Positions 47,433-57,473 of a stretch of 64,000 bases of DNA are shown piece by piece (the first letter of the stretch is position 1; each line of letters opens with the position of its first letter). The DNA is from Clostridiaceae bacterium HFYG-1003 (GTDB lineage Bacteria > Bacillota > Clostridia > Clostridiales > Clostridiaceae): contig CP102060.1 in the NCBI GenBank assembly GCA_024579835.1, positions 2,269,558 through 2,333,557 of the forward strand. The letters run 5' to 3'. Both the position numbers and the translations under genes were made by a program. The notes under the pieces are model-generated. The model searched no databases. It had not been told where the DNA came from and saw only the letters and a list, made by a program, of their open reading frames with translations.

Positions 47433-48263
47433 TTACTGTTTGGCTGGAAGGGTAAAGTTATGGTTATAAGGATAATCGAAATAGACCTCTTCAGTGACCG
47501 TGAGATGGTCTACCCGTCCCCCCTGGCGCAGGGTGGCCAGGTCCTGGGTAACTAAGCCGAGGAGGCTGTCGCCCTCGGTCATGGGTACCCAGCGATAGGT
47601 GACCGCGTTTTTCCGGTCGGTGGTGAACTGAATGTTGATGCTGCCCACATTGTAGTTCTTCTTGTTCAGTTCCTGCTCGATGAGGCCGAAGTATTTCAGG
47701 TAGTTCTCATCCGTGGCAGCATCGATGATGTCAACCGTTGGCGTATAGCCTGGCAGCTTGCCCAGCTGGAAGGCTTCATCCAGCTCTACCAGCTCGGCAC
47801 TGCCGGGAGCAAAGGTGCCGATGACCCGAAGCAGTTTCTCCCCGAGGACCGGCGTCAGCTGATCGTACAGGCTGTCGTCGGTTGCCAGGGCAAACCGCTG
47901 CATGGTTCCCGGCTTTTCCGCAATGGCCTTGTCATACAGGTAATTGATCCGGTTGGGTGTGAAGTCATCCGGAGCCATATCGGTAGAGATATAAAGATCC
48001 TTGTATCTGGTTGACTGATAATGGGAGAAAAACTGGATTCCGTTCCGCTCGGCCGATACCAGCTCAAAATGATCATCCTTGATCACTTCATTGATTCGGT
48101 CGGCGATCTTGCGTCCCTGCATCATGGAAAACTGAGGAATCAGTACCTGAAAGGTGAGGATTGTGAGAAGGATGAAGATTCCAATGCCAATATACGTTTT
48201 CTGCTTCAGCGACAGCTCTTCCCGTTTTCTTTTCTTTCTCGGAGTTGGTTTAAATTCTGTCAA
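47433..48263 (-). CDS. Membrane-anchored protein of unknown function
   Basis: A 276-residue protein. A highly basic cytoplasmic start (TPRKKRKREELSLKQK) is followed by one membrane helix (about 23-45) and an extracytoplasmic domain of about 230 residues. I recognise no family; the domain has mixed helices and strands, and the pattern recalls sporulation or cell-wall associated proteins only in general layout. The start codon is TTG, supported by AGGAGG at eight bases. Monocistronic. Confidence 0.65.
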   Translation of the reverse strand: MTEFKPTPRKKRKREELSLKQKTYIGIGIFILLTILTFQVLIPQFSMMQGRKIADRINEVIKDDHFELVSAERNGIQFFSHYQSTRYKDLYISTDMAPDDFTPNRINYLYDKAIAEKPGTMQRFALATDDSLYDQLTPVLGEKLLRVIGTFAPGSAELVELDEAFQLGKLPGYTPTVDIIDAATDENYLKYFGLIEQELNKKNYNVGSINIQFTTDRKNAVTYRWVPMTEGDSLLGLVTQDLATLRQGGRVDHLTVTEEVYFDYPYNHNFTLPAKQ

Positions 48264-48384
48264 AATGAATACCTCCTATGCATATACAATAATACTATAT
48301 GCATTTTTCCCTCACTTGAAAAGCCGGTAATCCCGCTTCTTTAAAAACAATTTGTTAACACCAGCTGCATCATGGCTTGCCGCC

Positions 48385-48873
48385 TCAAGCCGGACCAGCC
48401 AGCGATTCGTTCGGACGCTGTTCCGCTTCCAGCCGGAATACCTGATTGGGATAATCAAACTCCGTTGTCAGCTCCCCCGGCTGAAACCCGAATCGAGCAT
48501 AAAGCCTTCGCGCAGCCACGCCTTTGGTATCCTCCGCCCGAAAGGTCGACACGGTAATGTCCTTTGTTCTGTCCAACTGGCCAAGGACTGCGCTCAGGAG
48601 CTTGATCCCGATTCCCCGTCCGCGGCACTCCGGATGAACAGCCAGACAACAAATCATGCTGCGCTTCGAGGAATAGAGCAGCACGCCCACCACAACGCCT
48701 TGCTCGGATAGACACAGCGCCTCCCCGCGACCCATAAACTTCCGGACCGTCTCGCGGTGCTCCCGGATCGCCTCCGGGGATTCCAGCCCGGGAAACTCCT
48801 CATGGACTGCCTGAACCAGGTCCATCCACGATTCCAGGTCCTCCGGCCTTCCCTGTCTCACCTTATCTGCCAT
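48385..48873 (-). CDS. GNAT-family N-acetyltransferase
   Basis: A 162-residue acetyltransferase of the GNAT superfamily. Motif A is CCLAVHPECRGRGIGIKLL (about 74-92), with the acetyl-CoA pyrophosphate loop RGRGIG, and a motif B-like ARRLYARFGFQPGE follows. The N-terminal part resembles small-molecule or amino-acid acetyltransferases; the acceptor is unknown. It has no obvious operon partner; the deaminase gene upstream ends 70 bases away. Confidence 0.85.
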   Translation of the reverse strand: MADKVRQGRPEDLESWMDLVQAVHEEFPGLESPEAIREHRETVRKFMGRGEALCLSEQGVVVGVLLYSSKRSMICCLAVHPECRGRGIGIKLLSAVLGQLDRTKDITVSTFRAEDTKGVAARRLYARFGFQPGELTTEFDYPNQVFRLEAEQRPNESLAGPA

Positions 48874-48944
48874 TGCTGACCTCCTCTGTCATGTCCGGTG
48901 TTCCACTGGACTGAACTAGATTTCCCGCCGTCATTTTCCTGCAC

Positions 48945-49961
48945 TCATTTTACTATTTCAATTCTCTGTTCAACTATCGTGCCGGCGTGACCCGTCTCCG
49001 GCTCTCCGGAAGGTTCTGCCTTGAAGTCGGCACAGCCCTGCAGACCCCGGCGACGAATGTCATCGAGTTCCCGGGCCGTTAAGGTACCGGCACGATACAG
49101 ATTCAGATATTCCTGATCGATGGGCTGATTGAACAGCAGCAGATCATCGGTATTTATGGTGACGCGTACGCCGTTTCGAACCAGCGTCTGAATCGGGTGA
49201 GCGGCGTAGTCTGATGCAACATTCAGCATAACGTTGCTGGTAGGACAGACATTGAGCTGAATGCCATGACGCGTCAGAAAGCGCATGACCTCCTGAGATG
49301 CCGCTGCTGAGATGCCGTGCTGGATTTCCTGAAGCTCCAGGATTTCGACAGCTCTGACTACCTCTTCAGCCGGTCCAAACTCTCCCACGTGAGCTCGTTT
49401 GATCAGTCCGTAGGTCTCAGCCTTTCGATACAGCGGAAGAAACCGTTCAATGGGCTGCTGGAATTCGCCGTCGCACAAATCCATGGAATGAAAGAATCCC
49501 GGGGTCAGCAGCTCTTCGATGAATTCCAGTTCCTCGTCGATCCGGCAGCCTCAGCCATATGTCAGCTCCGGCTCAAACAAGGTCTGAGGACAGTACCGCT
49601 GATGATAGCCCTCCAGGTTTTTCCGGAACGAATCCATGCCGCCTGCCAAAAGGACATCCAACCTGGTAAAACTCAGGGCCAGGCGCAGGATTCGGTTTCG
49701 TCCCGCCTCTGCAAAACAGGCCTCCCAGCGCAGCAACTGACCAGCCGTCCCTTTGCAGGCCGGCTTGATGTTGGCGTCGAACCACTCCTGAGCCTGTGTC
49801 AGAGAAGCAAATTTCCGGGGCGGATCCGGCAGCGACCCTCCGGTGCGCTCAGCGAGGAACGCCTTGTTGCCGCCCCGCCCGGCATGGCTGTGCAGGTCAC
49901 TCTTTGGAATTTCCAGCAGTCTGGGCTGGTTATTTGCTTCCAGTGCTTCGATAAAATCCAC
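48945..49961 (-). pseudogene. Adenosine-deaminase-family amidohydrolase, interrupted by one in-frame TGA
   Basis: A single 339-codon frame is split by TGA at 49551-49553, after codon 136 (ELTYG). The N-terminal part has the metal site of the family, KSDLHSHA (about 20-27; HxH). The C-terminal part has EFQ..., the HVGEFG motif (catalytic Glu region), EIQHGISA (Zn His) and TINTDDLLLF (catalytic Asp pair), all in order. So the frame is otherwise intact. It starts at a GTG after GGGAGGGAG. The TGA probably replaces CGA (Arg) or TGG (Trp). Recent inactivation, sequencing error or recoding are the options. Confidence 0.78.
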
Positions 49962-50255
49962 CGCATGCTCCCTCCCGGTTCGTTACGTTTTCGCTGTGCT
50001 CAATTGGCCCGTAAGCAGCGTCATGTCCATTCTACAACTTTGCCGGTGAAACTTCAGCTGAGCCCGGCAAGGGGGTGATCCGAAGTTTCTCCGATTCGAA
50101 TCCGGATTCACCGATTTCTCCAACACTTCCCAGCAGCCAGTCGCTGCTCGGCCGTCCGCTGATAGGATATCACGGCCTCGCCCGGAACTGGAAAAATTTC
50201 CAGGAATGCCAAAAAACGCCCGGCGGGCGCTTTTTGGCAGTATTTTATTATTCAG

Positions 50256-51776
50256 CTATGCCAAGGGCTTCATCGTGGGGAACAGGATGACATCACGGAT
50301 GGATGCGGAGTCCGTCAGGAACATGATAATCCGGTCGATGCCGATGCCCATGCCGCCGGTGGGGGGCATGCCTGTTTCCAGGGCTGACATGAATTCCTCG
50401 TCAATGACATATGCTTCGTCATCTCCCAGATCACGCTCCCGGGCCTGCTGCTCAAAGCGCTGGCGCTGGATGATGGGATCGTTGAGTTCGGAGTAAGCGT
50501 TGCAGATTTCGCTGGCGTTGATAAAGCCTTCGAAGCGCTCGGTCAGAGCCGGGTTACCCCGCTTGCCCTTGGTAAGCGGAGAAATCTCCACTGGATAATC
50601 CGTTACCAGAGTTGGCTGAATCAGGCTCTTCTCCGCGTATTTTTCAAACAGGAGGTTGAGGATCTCGCCCTTGGTGTAGGCTTTCAGATCCTTCTTCATT
50701 TCGTCTTCCAGATGATGCGACTTGGCAATGGCCTGAGCTTCCTCATCGGACTGAATCTGATCAAAATCGATGCCTGCATGCTCCCTGACCAGATCAGCCA
50801 TGGAGACTCGGCGCCAGGGCGGAGTCAGATCGATTTCCTTGCCCTGATAATTGATTACCATGGAACCGGTAACCTTCAGAGCCACGGAGGATACGAGCTC
50901 TTCCACCAGGTCCATCATGTCGGTGTAGTCAGCGAAAGCCTCATACAGCTCGATCATGGTAAATTCGGGATTGTGCTTGTAGTCAATGCCTTCGTTGCGG
51001 AAGTTCTTGCCCATATCATAGACTTTCTCGAAGCCGGCGACAATCAGTCGCTTCAGATAGAGCTCCGTTGCGATCCGCAGGTACATATCAATATCCAGGG
51101 AGTTATGATGGGTCGTAAAGGGACGGGCTGCCGCGCCGCCGGCGATGGAGGACAGGATCGGCGTTTCTACTTCCAGATAGCCCCGGTCATCCAGGAAGCG
51201 GCGGATTTCGGATATGATCCGGCTGCGCTTGAGGAAGGTTTCTTTCACTTCCGGATTGGAAATGATGTCGACTTCCCGGCGGCGGTATCTTAAATCCGGA
51301 TCCTTCAGGCCGTGCCATTTGTCCGGCAGGGGTTTGACGGACTTGGCAATGAGCTGGAACTCCTCCACCAGGACGGAGATTTCTCCGGTTTTGGTGGTAA
51401 AGGGCGCTCCCTTGACAAAAAGCCAGTCGCCCAGATCCAGTGTCTTGAAGAATTTGAGCTGATCTTCTCCCACGTTATCCAGTTTGACAAAAAGCTGCAT
51501 TTTCCCTTCCCGGTCATAGACATCCGCAAAGATCACCTTGCCCTGTCCGCGTTTGGATAAAAGGCGTCCGGCAATGGACACTTCCTTTCCCTCCACCTGC
51601 TCGTATTCGTCCCGGATCTGCTGGGTTGTATGCGTTCTTTCTACTCGATAAACCTGGAAGGGATCCTTTCCTTCCTGTTGAAGCTCAAACAGCTTTTCCC
51701 GTCTCAGGCCTTCCTGCTCGGAGAGCTTTGCTTCAATTTCGTGAAGTTCTAAATCCTTCATTTCCTCATTCGACAC
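50256..51776 (-). CDS. lysS: Lysyl-tRNA synthetase, class II
   Basis: A 506-residue class II enzyme charging tRNA-Lys. The N-terminal OB-fold anticodon domain (about 60-150) includes [20 protein letters not shown]. The catalytic domain has motif 2 ([20 protein letters not shown]) and motif 3 ([14 protein letters not shown]) near the C-terminus. Starts at a GTG preceded by GAGG, with an ATG five codons later as an alternative. Cotranscribed with greA, a common order in Firmicutes. Confidence 0.97.
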   Translation of the reverse strand: MSNEEMKDLELHEIEAKLSEQEGLRREKLFELQQEGKDPFQVYRVERTHTTQQIRDEYEQVEGKEVSIAGRLLSKRGQGKVIFADVYDREGKMQLFVKLDNVGEDQLKFFKTLDLGDWLFVKGAPFTTKTGEISVLVEEFQLIAKSVKPLPDKWHGLKDPDLRYRRREVDIISNPEVKETFLKRSRIISEIRRFLDDRGYLEVETPILSSIAGGAAARPFTTHHNSLDIDMYLRIATELYLKRLIVAGFEKVYDMGKNFRNEGIDYKHNPEFTMIELYEAFADYTDMMDLVEELVSSVALKVTGSMVINYQGKEIDLTPPWRRVSMADLVREHAGIDFDQIQSDEEAQAIAKSHHLEDEMKKDLKAYTKGEILNLLFEKYAEKSLIQPTLVTDYPVEISPLTKGKRGNPALTERFEGFINASEICNAYSELNDPIIQRQRFEQQARERDLGDDEAYVIDEEFMSALETGMPPTGGMGIGIDRIIMFLTDSASIRDVILFPTMKPLA

Positions 51777-51862
51777 TGGTCACACCTCAATCTTTCTATG
51801 GTTTGCCTGGTTTGCGGTTGTTTCTCCCGCTTTCCAAGCTGGTTGTCATCGGGTCAGTTCTG

Positions 51863-52345
51863 TTATGCGCGGGAGATGGCCATGATCTTCATCTTAATGA
51901 CGCCATTGGGCGTCTGGGCCTCTACCGTATCATTCTTCTTCTTGCCCATCAGAGCTTTTCCGACCGGGCTTTCATTGGAAATCTTGTCATTGATCGGGTC
52001 CGCTTCAGCGGAGCCTACTATATAATACTCGATGGTTTCGTCGAGGTCAAAGTCTTTTACCTTGACTTTGCAGCCAATGTTGACAATTCCCTTGGGCAGT
52101 TCGGATTCATCCACCACATCGGTGTTCTTCAGCAGATTTTCCAGCTGAACAATCCGGCCTTCCACGAAAGCCTGCTCGTTCTTGGCTTCGGTATATTCCG
52201 CATTTTCCGACAAATCGCCAAAGCCCAGGGCCACTTTGATCTTCTCCGTGATTTCCTTGCGCTTGACGGTTTTGAGAAATTCCAGTTCCTCCTCCAGCTT
52301 TTTGACGCCTTCGTAGGTCATGAAGTGTTTTTTCAGTTCGCTCAT
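51863..52345 (-). CDS. greA: Transcription elongation factor GreA
   Basis: A 160-residue GreA that helps stalled RNA polymerase by stimulating transcript cleavage. The N-terminal coiled coil has the family sequence [23 protein letters not shown] (seen near 43-65) with the acidic tip residues; the C-terminal FKBP-like domain ends with [17 protein letters not shown] after AGAGGGATC. First gene of greA-lysS. Confidence 0.97.
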   Translation of the reverse strand: MSELKKHFMTYEGVKKLEEELEFLKTVKRKEITEKIKVALGFGDLSENAEYTEAKNEQAFVEGRIVQLENLLKNTDVVDESELPKGIVNIGCKVKVKDFDLDETIEYYIVGSAEADPINDKISNESPVGKALMGKKKNDTVEAQTPNGVIKMKIMAISRA

Positions 52346-52479
52346 ATCGATCCCTCTATCTTCGTGTATTTTCGGCTCCGCCTCACCGGTAGGACTTCCG
52401 CCTGCCGGGAGACCGGGTGCCTCGGTCTTTTATGAATGATATCCTGACAAAGCGACCGCTTCATCAGGATGTTTGAATC

Positions 52480-52508
52480 ATTATATGAAAATCGAGCGAT
52501 ATAGTCAA
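52480..52508 (-). promoter_or_regulatory. Promoter of greA-lysS
   Basis: The minus strand has -35 TTGACT (52503-52508), 17 bases, and -10 TATAAT (52480-52485). Confidence 0.8.
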
Positions 52509-52584
52509 TTCATTCGTTTTCATTTGATCAGACATTCGACAAATTTTCTATTTTATGATTTTATCCGCCTAAAATTGATTCATT

Positions 52585-53580
52585 TTACATGGCTTCCGGA
52601 CCGGATCCCGGCACGCTCTGGAGGGCTTCCAGCTCTGTTAAAAGGGCAATGACTTCTTCTCCGGTCTCCGCCCGGTTCATCCGGTCACGGAAGTGTGAGG
52701 CCCCGCGCATGCCCTTGAGATACCATCCCAGATGCTTGCGCATTTCCCGGACGCCGATGAATTCGCCCATATCCTCAATGGCGCCCGTCAGATGTCGGGC
52801 AGCCATGGCCAGGATCTCCCGGGCGGATGGGCGTTCATAGGGGCGGCCATCCAGCGCGGCCTTGATCTCCTGGAAGATAAACGGATTGCCCAGAGCTCCC
52901 CGGGCGACCATGATGCCGTCGCAGCCGGTCGTCTCCAGCATCTCGCGGGCATCCCGGCCGGTGAAGATATCCCCGTTGCCGATGACCGGAATCCGGACAG
53001 CCTGTTTCACCCGCCGGATGATGTCCCGGTCGCTGGTTCCCGAGTAAAACTGGTCCCGGAAGCGGCCGTGAATGGTGATCATAGAGGCTCCCGCGTCTTC
53101 CATGCGCAGCGCGAAATCCAGGGCTGTTTCCTGACCCATGCCGTAACCGCGGCGGAATTTGCAGGTGACCGGCTTTGTGGTGCGCTCCGTTACCGCCCGC
53201 AGGATCGCCTGAGCCCGCTCCGGATCCAGCATCAGTGCCGAGCCTTCTCCGTTTTTGACGATCTTCGGGGCCGGGCAGCCCATATTGATGTCAATCAGCA
53301 GAATCTCCGGCCGATCTTCAAACGATGCGGCGATTTCAGCCAGGATGTCCGGATCGCTGCCGAACAGCTGGACCGCAATGGTCGACTGATTGGGGGCCAG
53401 CCGCAGCAGCTGCCGGGTGTTCTCATTCTGATAGTGCAGTGCCTTGGCACTGACCATCTCGGTAAAGGTCAGATCCGCGCCCTGTTCTGTCAGGATGCCC
53501 CGAAACGTCCGGTCCGTTACCCCGGCCAGAGGAGCCATCAGCACGGGTCCGATCTGGACCGATTCATTCAGTTGGATCAA
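52585..53580 (-). CDS. dusB: tRNA-dihydrouridine synthase B
   Basis: A 331-residue FMN enzyme reducing uridines in tRNA to dihydrouridine. It contains LMAPLAGVTDRTFR at the start, the catalytic Cys in NMGCPAPKIVKNGEGSALM (about 98-117), and GIMVARGALGNPFIF near 225. The start is a TTG at 53578-53580, preceded by AAAAGGAGGAAATCC; longer starts lack any ribosome binding site. Separate from greA, which has its own promoter. Confidence 0.95.
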   Translation of the reverse strand: MIQLNESVQIGPVLMAPLAGVTDRTFRGILTEQGADLTFTEMVSAKALHYQNENTRQLLRLAPNQSTIAVQLFGSDPDILAEIAASFEDRPEILLIDINMGCPAPKIVKNGEGSALMLDPERAQAILRAVTERTTKPVTCKFRRGYGMGQETALDFALRMEDAGASMITIHGRFRDQFYSGTSDRDIIRRVKQAVRIPVIGNGDIFTGRDAREMLETTGCDGIMVARGALGNPFIFQEIKAALDGRPYERPSAREILAMAARHLTGAIEDMGEFIGVREMRKHLGWYLKGMRGASHFRDRMNRAETGEEVIALLTELEALQSVPGSGPEAM

Positions 53581-53829
53581 TGGATTTCCTCCTTTTGGGG
53601 CTTTTATAATCAAAGAGCAGCCGGCTGAGCTGCTCAAAAAAACACTGGTTTCAATAACAAATCCTATTCTAACAAGTCCCTTGAATTTGTCAAGCCAATA
53701 AAAGCTTCGGATCGGTCCGGAACGACGAAATTAACAAAACCTTAAAGGCTTGAGCGGATGCAAACCCTCTGAACAACGATTCCGTTATTGTATACTGAAG
53801 ATAGAGAAATTACAAAGGAGGCTGAACCC

Positions 53830-54831
53830 GTGAAAGCAATCCGCGTCCACCAGTATGCCATTGAGAATCCCATGATCCTGGAGAACCTTCCAGAACCGGT
53901 CCCCCAGACCGGCCAGGTCCGAATCCGGCTGGAACATGCCGGCATCAATCCCAATGAAACCTACGTCATGACCGGCACCTATGCTTTTTTCACGCCGCCG
54001 CTGCCCTTTACCCCGGGTTTTGACGGAGCCGGTACGATTGACGCGGTAGGTCCCGGCGTCACCGCCTTTTCGCCCGGAGACCGGGTCTGGCTGGCTGGAT
54101 TCCTGGATCCGGCCAACACCGGGACTTATGCCGAACAGGCAGTCGCCAGCCAGGAGTATGTCCATCCCCTGCCTGATTCAGTCAGCTTTGCGCAGGGCGC
54201 TGCCCTGGGCATTCCGGCCTTGGCCGCCTACCGCGCCATTTATCTGCGGGGCGAAGTTCGCCCGGGACAGACCGTCCTGATTCACGGAGCCAGCGGCGGA
54301 GTCGGACTCCTGGCGATCCAGATGGCCAAGGCTCTGGGGGCAAAAGTAATCGGAACGGCCTCCTCCGAGGAAGGCAGGGAGCTCATCCGGACCCAGGGAG
54401 CGGATTATGCCATGGACCATCTGACCCGGGAAAATCTGCCTGAACTGGCCGAATGGACGGGACAGCGCGGTCCCGATGTCATCATCGAGTTCCTGGCAAA
54501 CCGCAATCTGGCCCTGGACATGGAAATCATCGATCCATATGGAAAAATTGTCGTGGTCGGCAGCCGCGGTCCCATTGAAATCAACCCCCGCCTCCTGATG
54601 GGCAAGGACTCCGACATCCGGGGCCTGGGCATTCCCAATTACACCGCGCTGCAGCAGCAGGAAGCCCTGGCCGCCATCAGCCGTCTCCTGACCGAAGGCC
54701 GGCTCCGCCCGGTGATTGGCCGTCATTTCACATTGGAAGAAGCCAATGAAGCCCACCAAGTGATCCTTAATCAGAAAACCCTGGGCAAGCTGGTTTTCGA
54801 TCTGAATCAGTCGGATCCCCAACATAAATAA
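53830..54831 (+). CDS. Zinc-independent quinone oxidoreductase (MDR superfamily)
   Basis: A 333-residue medium-chain dehydrogenase/reductase like NADPH:quinone reductase or zeta-crystallin. It has the substrate domain motif GFDGAGTIDAVGPGV, and the nucleotide-binding loop HGASGGVGLLAIQMAKALGA (about 153-172). The structural zinc cysteines of alcohol dehydrogenases are absent. Reduces quinones or other enones with NADPH. The start is a GTG preceded by AAAGGAGG. Followed 22 bases later by the SHOCT protein gene, probably in one transcript. Confidence 0.88.
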   Translation: MKAIRVHQYAIENPMILENLPEPVPQTGQVRIRLEHAGINPNETYVMTGTYAFFTPPLPFTPGFDGAGTIDAVGPGVTAFSPGDRVWLAGFLDPANTGTYAEQAVASQEYVHPLPDSVSFAQGAALGIPALAAYRAIYLRGEVRPGQTVLIHGASGGVGLLAIQMAKALGAKVIGTASSEEGRELIRTQGADYAMDHLTRENLPELAEWTGQRGPDVIIEFLANRNLALDMEIIDPYGKIVVVGSRGPIEINPRLLMGKDSDIRGLGIPNYTALQQQEALAAISRLLTEGRLRPVIGRHFTLEEANEAHQVILNQKTLGKLVFDLNQSDPQHK

Positions 54832-54853
54832 ATCACGAAAGGAAGGATCAACC

Positions 54854-55273
54854 ATGGATCGACGGCCCTACTGGCCCGCCCTCCCCGGTATTCTGGTGGG
54901 CCTCGTCTTTGTGGGCATCGGCGCAACTCAGCTGATCCCCATGCTCTCCATCCCTTCAGGAGCACCCCTCCTGTTCCAGCTGTTCCCAATTCTGTGGATC
55001 GGAATCGCGATTCTGATCACCATTCAGAATGTCCTGATCTTTTTGCGCGGTCCCCGCAGCCGCTATGGGATGAATCCTCCATCACAGTATCCCATGGGAC
55101 AGGATCCTGCCTGGCCCAACCAGGGCTATATCAAGGACGACCTCCCCCCCGCTCAGGATTCTCCTCCCTCCCCTGCCGCCCGACTCCTGGAACTGGATGA
55201 AATGCGCCGCAACAGCCTGATCACCCTGGAGGAATACAATCAGAAGAAAGCCGAAATCCTCCGGGAGCTGTAG
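54854..55273 (+). CDS. Small membrane protein with C-terminal SHOCT domain
   Basis: A 139-residue protein with two membrane helices (about 9-28 and 40-65), a proline-rich linker, and a C-terminal helix pair RLLELDEMRRNSLITLEEYN ending KKAEILREL, which is the SHOCT (short C-terminal) domain often found on membrane or secreted proteins as an oligomerisation element. ATG after AAGGAAGG. Cotranscribed with the quinone oxidoreductase. Function unknown. Confidence 0.8.
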   Translation: MDRRPYWPALPGILVGLVFVGIGATQLIPMLSIPSGAPLLFQLFPILWIGIAILITIQNVLIFLRGPRSRYGMNPPSQYPMGQDPAWPNQGYIKDDLPPAQDSPPSPAARLLELDEMRRNSLITLEEYNQKKAEILREL

Positions 55274-55353
55274 CCTCTGTCTCTCCCCCGCAAGGACTTT
55301 CTTTAAGACACATGAGATTGAACCACGAACTGCTCGAACAACTGGCTCAAAGC

Positions 55354-55392
55354 AGCACCCCGGATCAGGCACTGTCGCCTGATCCGGGGTGC
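55354..55392 (+). terminator. Terminator of the quinone oxidoreductase transcript
   Basis: A 17-bp perfect stem (55354-55370 and 55376-55392), a 5-base loop, then GTTTCTG. Confidence 0.75.
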
Positions 55393-55586
55393 TGTTTCTG
55401 CTCTGCCGGACTTCCCCAAAGAGATTACTCAAAGGATGATTACCCAAATGCCGGTTTCCAATCGCTGGCTATCAATTGCTGGTGTTCGCTCACTGCCGTT
55501 CCTGGTAATGATGCACCTGCATGGAAGCAATTTCTGATTTACCGGTTCATTAGTTCTTCGACTCATCAGTCTGTCGGTTCGTTGGT

Positions 55587-55694
55587 TCCTCTGAGCCACG
55601 TGAGTCCTCTGAGTCACCTGAGTCCTCTGAGTCACCTGAGTCCTCTGAGTCACCTGAGTCCTCTTAGTCACCTGAGTCCTGTGAGTCCTCTAAG
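55587..55694. repeat. 18-bp tandem array after fhs
   Basis: Six head-to-tail copies of TCCTCTGAGTCACCTGAG; units 2-4 are identical and the outer ones carry a few changes. Lies past the fhs terminator, in the gap between convergent transcripts. Confidence 0.92.
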
Positions 55695-55718
55695 TCCACT
55701 GTATCCTTCGGGGATGCA

Positions 55719-55751
55719 AAAGAGCTTCCGCCTTTGGGGCAGAAGCTCTTT
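55719..55751 (-). terminator. Terminator after fhs
   Basis: The arms AAAGAGCTTC (55719-55728) and GAAGCTCTTT (55742-55751) are followed on the minus strand by TTTTGC. Confidence 0.75.
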
Positions 55752-55759
55752 GTTGGTTT

Positions 55760-57430
55760 TTAGAACAGACCGGTGATTTCTCCGTCCGGTGTGATATCCA
55801 TGCGTTCAGCGGCCGGAACTTTGGGCAGTCCGGGCATGATCATGACGTCTCCGGTGAGGACAACGATGAATCCGGCTCCGTTGGATACACGGACTTCACG
55901 GATTGTCACGTCGAAGTTCTGCGGACGTCCCAGCAGTGCCGGGTCATCGGACAGGGAGTACTGGGTCTTGGCCATACAGATCGGCTTCTTGTCCATGCCG
56001 TTGGCTTCCAGTTCACGGACCTGCTTCAGAGCGGCGGAGGTGAACACTGCCTTGTTGGCGCCATAGATTTCGGTGACGATCTTGTTGATCTTGGCTTCGA
56101 TGGATTCTTCCACATCATAAATGGGAGTGTATCCGGCTTCCACGCTTTCGACCAGCTCAATGACCTTCTTGCCCAGTTCTTCGCCGCCTTCTCCGCCCTT
56201 GGCGAATACTTCGGTCAGAGCTACGCGGACATTGTTGGCGTTGCAGAAGTCTTCGATGTATTTGAGTTCGGCATCGGTGTCAGAAGCGAACCGGTTGATG
56301 GCAATGATCGGCTCCAGGCCAAACTTGCGGACGTTCTCAACCTGCTTTTCGAGGTTGACAATACCCTTCTTGAGAAGTTCGACATTTTCTACGCCGTATT
56401 CATCCTTCTTGGCGCCGCCGTGATGCTTCAGGGCACGAACCGTTGCCACGACAACGACTGCGGATGGCTTGAGTCCGCCGAAGCGGCACTTGATGTCGAG
56501 GAATTTTTCAGCTCCCAGGTCAGCGCCGAAACCAGCTTCGGTTACCGCATACTCACCCAGCTTCAGAGCTGCCTTGGTTGCAATGATGGAGTTGCAGCCG
56601 TGAGCGATGTTGGCGAAGGGGCCGCCGTGAATCAGAGCCGGGGTATTTTCCAGGGTCTGAACCAGGTTCGGAGCAATGGCGTCCTTCATCAGAAGAGCCA
56701 CAGCGCCTTCACATTTGAGTTCCTTGGCATAAACCGGCTTTCCGTCCAGGTTGTAGCCAATAACGATTTCGCCGACGCGGTGCTTGAGGTCTTCCAGGTC
56801 CTCAGACAGGCACAGGATCGCCATGATTTCGGAAGCAACCGTGATCATGAAGCCGTCCTGACGGACAAAACCGTTGCCTTTGCTTCCCAGTCCAACGACT
56901 ACCTCGCGCAGGTTGCGGTCATTCATATCCATAACGCGCTTGAAGGTGATCTTCTTCTGGTCAATGCGCAGCGCGTTGCCCTGGTGAATGTGGTTGTCAA
57001 TGAGGGCGCAGATCAGGTTGTTGGCTGAAGTAATGGCATGGAAGTCTCCGGTGAAGTGCAGGTTGATGTCTTCCATCGGAACGACCTGAGAATATCCGCC
57101 GCCAGCTGCTCCGCCCTTAACGCCAAAGACCGGTCCCAGGGAGGGCTCTCTCAGTGCGATAACCGTTTTCTTGCCAAGGCGGTTGAGTGCCTGGCCCAGA
57201 CCAACTGTGGTGGTGGACTTGCCTTCACCGGCCGGGGTCGGGTTGATCGCCGTAACCAGGATCAGTTTTCCGTCCGGCTTGTCCTGAAGCTTCTTAAGAG
57301 CTTCGATGGTAATCTTGGCTTTGTACTTGCCATACATATCGAGATCGTCCGGTCCAAGTCCGATCTTGGCGGCCACGTCTACAATCGGATCCATCTTTGT
57401 TTGCTGAGCAATCTGGATGTCTGATAACAT
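55760..57430 (-). CDS. fhs: Formate--tetrahydrofolate ligase
   Basis: A 556-residue enzyme making 10-formyl-tetrahydrofolate from formate and ATP, used in one-carbon metabolism (Wood-Ljungdahl methyl branch, purine synthesis or glycine/purine fermentation). The ATP loop is [16 protein letters not shown] (about 67-82); [15 protein letters not shown] (here [16 protein letters not shown], about 107-122) is another family hallmark. ATG after AAGGAGGAAC. Cotranscribed with the thioesterase-like gene upstream. No other Wood-Ljungdahl genes lie in this window. Confidence 0.97.
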   Translation of the reverse strand: MLSDIQIAQQTKMDPIVDVAAKIGLGPDDLDMYGKYKAKITIEALKKLQDKPDGKLILVTAINPTPAGEGKSTTTVGLGQALNRLGKKTVIALREPSLGPVFGVKGGAAGGGYSQVVPMEDINLHFTGDFHAITSANNLICALIDNHIHQGNALRIDQKKITFKRVMDMNDRNLREVVVGLGSKGNGFVRQDGFMITVASEIMAILCLSEDLEDLKHRVGEIVIGYNLDGKPVYAKELKCEGAVALLMKDAIAPNLVQTLENTPALIHGGPFANIAHGCNSIIATKAALKLGEYAVTEAGFGADLGAEKFLDIKCRFGGLKPSAVVVVATVRALKHHGGAKKDEYGVENVELLKKGIVNLEKQVENVRKFGLEPIIAINRFASDTDAELKYIEDFCNANNVRVALTEVFAKGGEGGEELGKKVIELVESVEAGYTPIYDVEESIEAKINKIVTEIYGANKAVFTSAALKQVRELEANGMDKKPICMAKTQYSLSDDPALLGRPQNFDVTIREVRVSNGAGFIVVLTGDVMIMPGLPKVPAAERMDITPDGEITGLF

Positions 57431-57473
57431 GAATTTGTTCCTCCTTAGGATACCTTATCTTTTCTTTCGTTGC

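Noticed and set aside
49551-49553. Selenocysteine codon in the deaminase-family gene
   Set aside because: I see no convincing SECIS hairpin right after the TGA, and the enzyme family is not known to contain selenocysteine. Kept only as a remote option.
55312-55776. Plus-strand frame across the 18-bp array
   Set aside because: It begins after a terminator, has no ribosome binding site and consists mostly of repeat translation.
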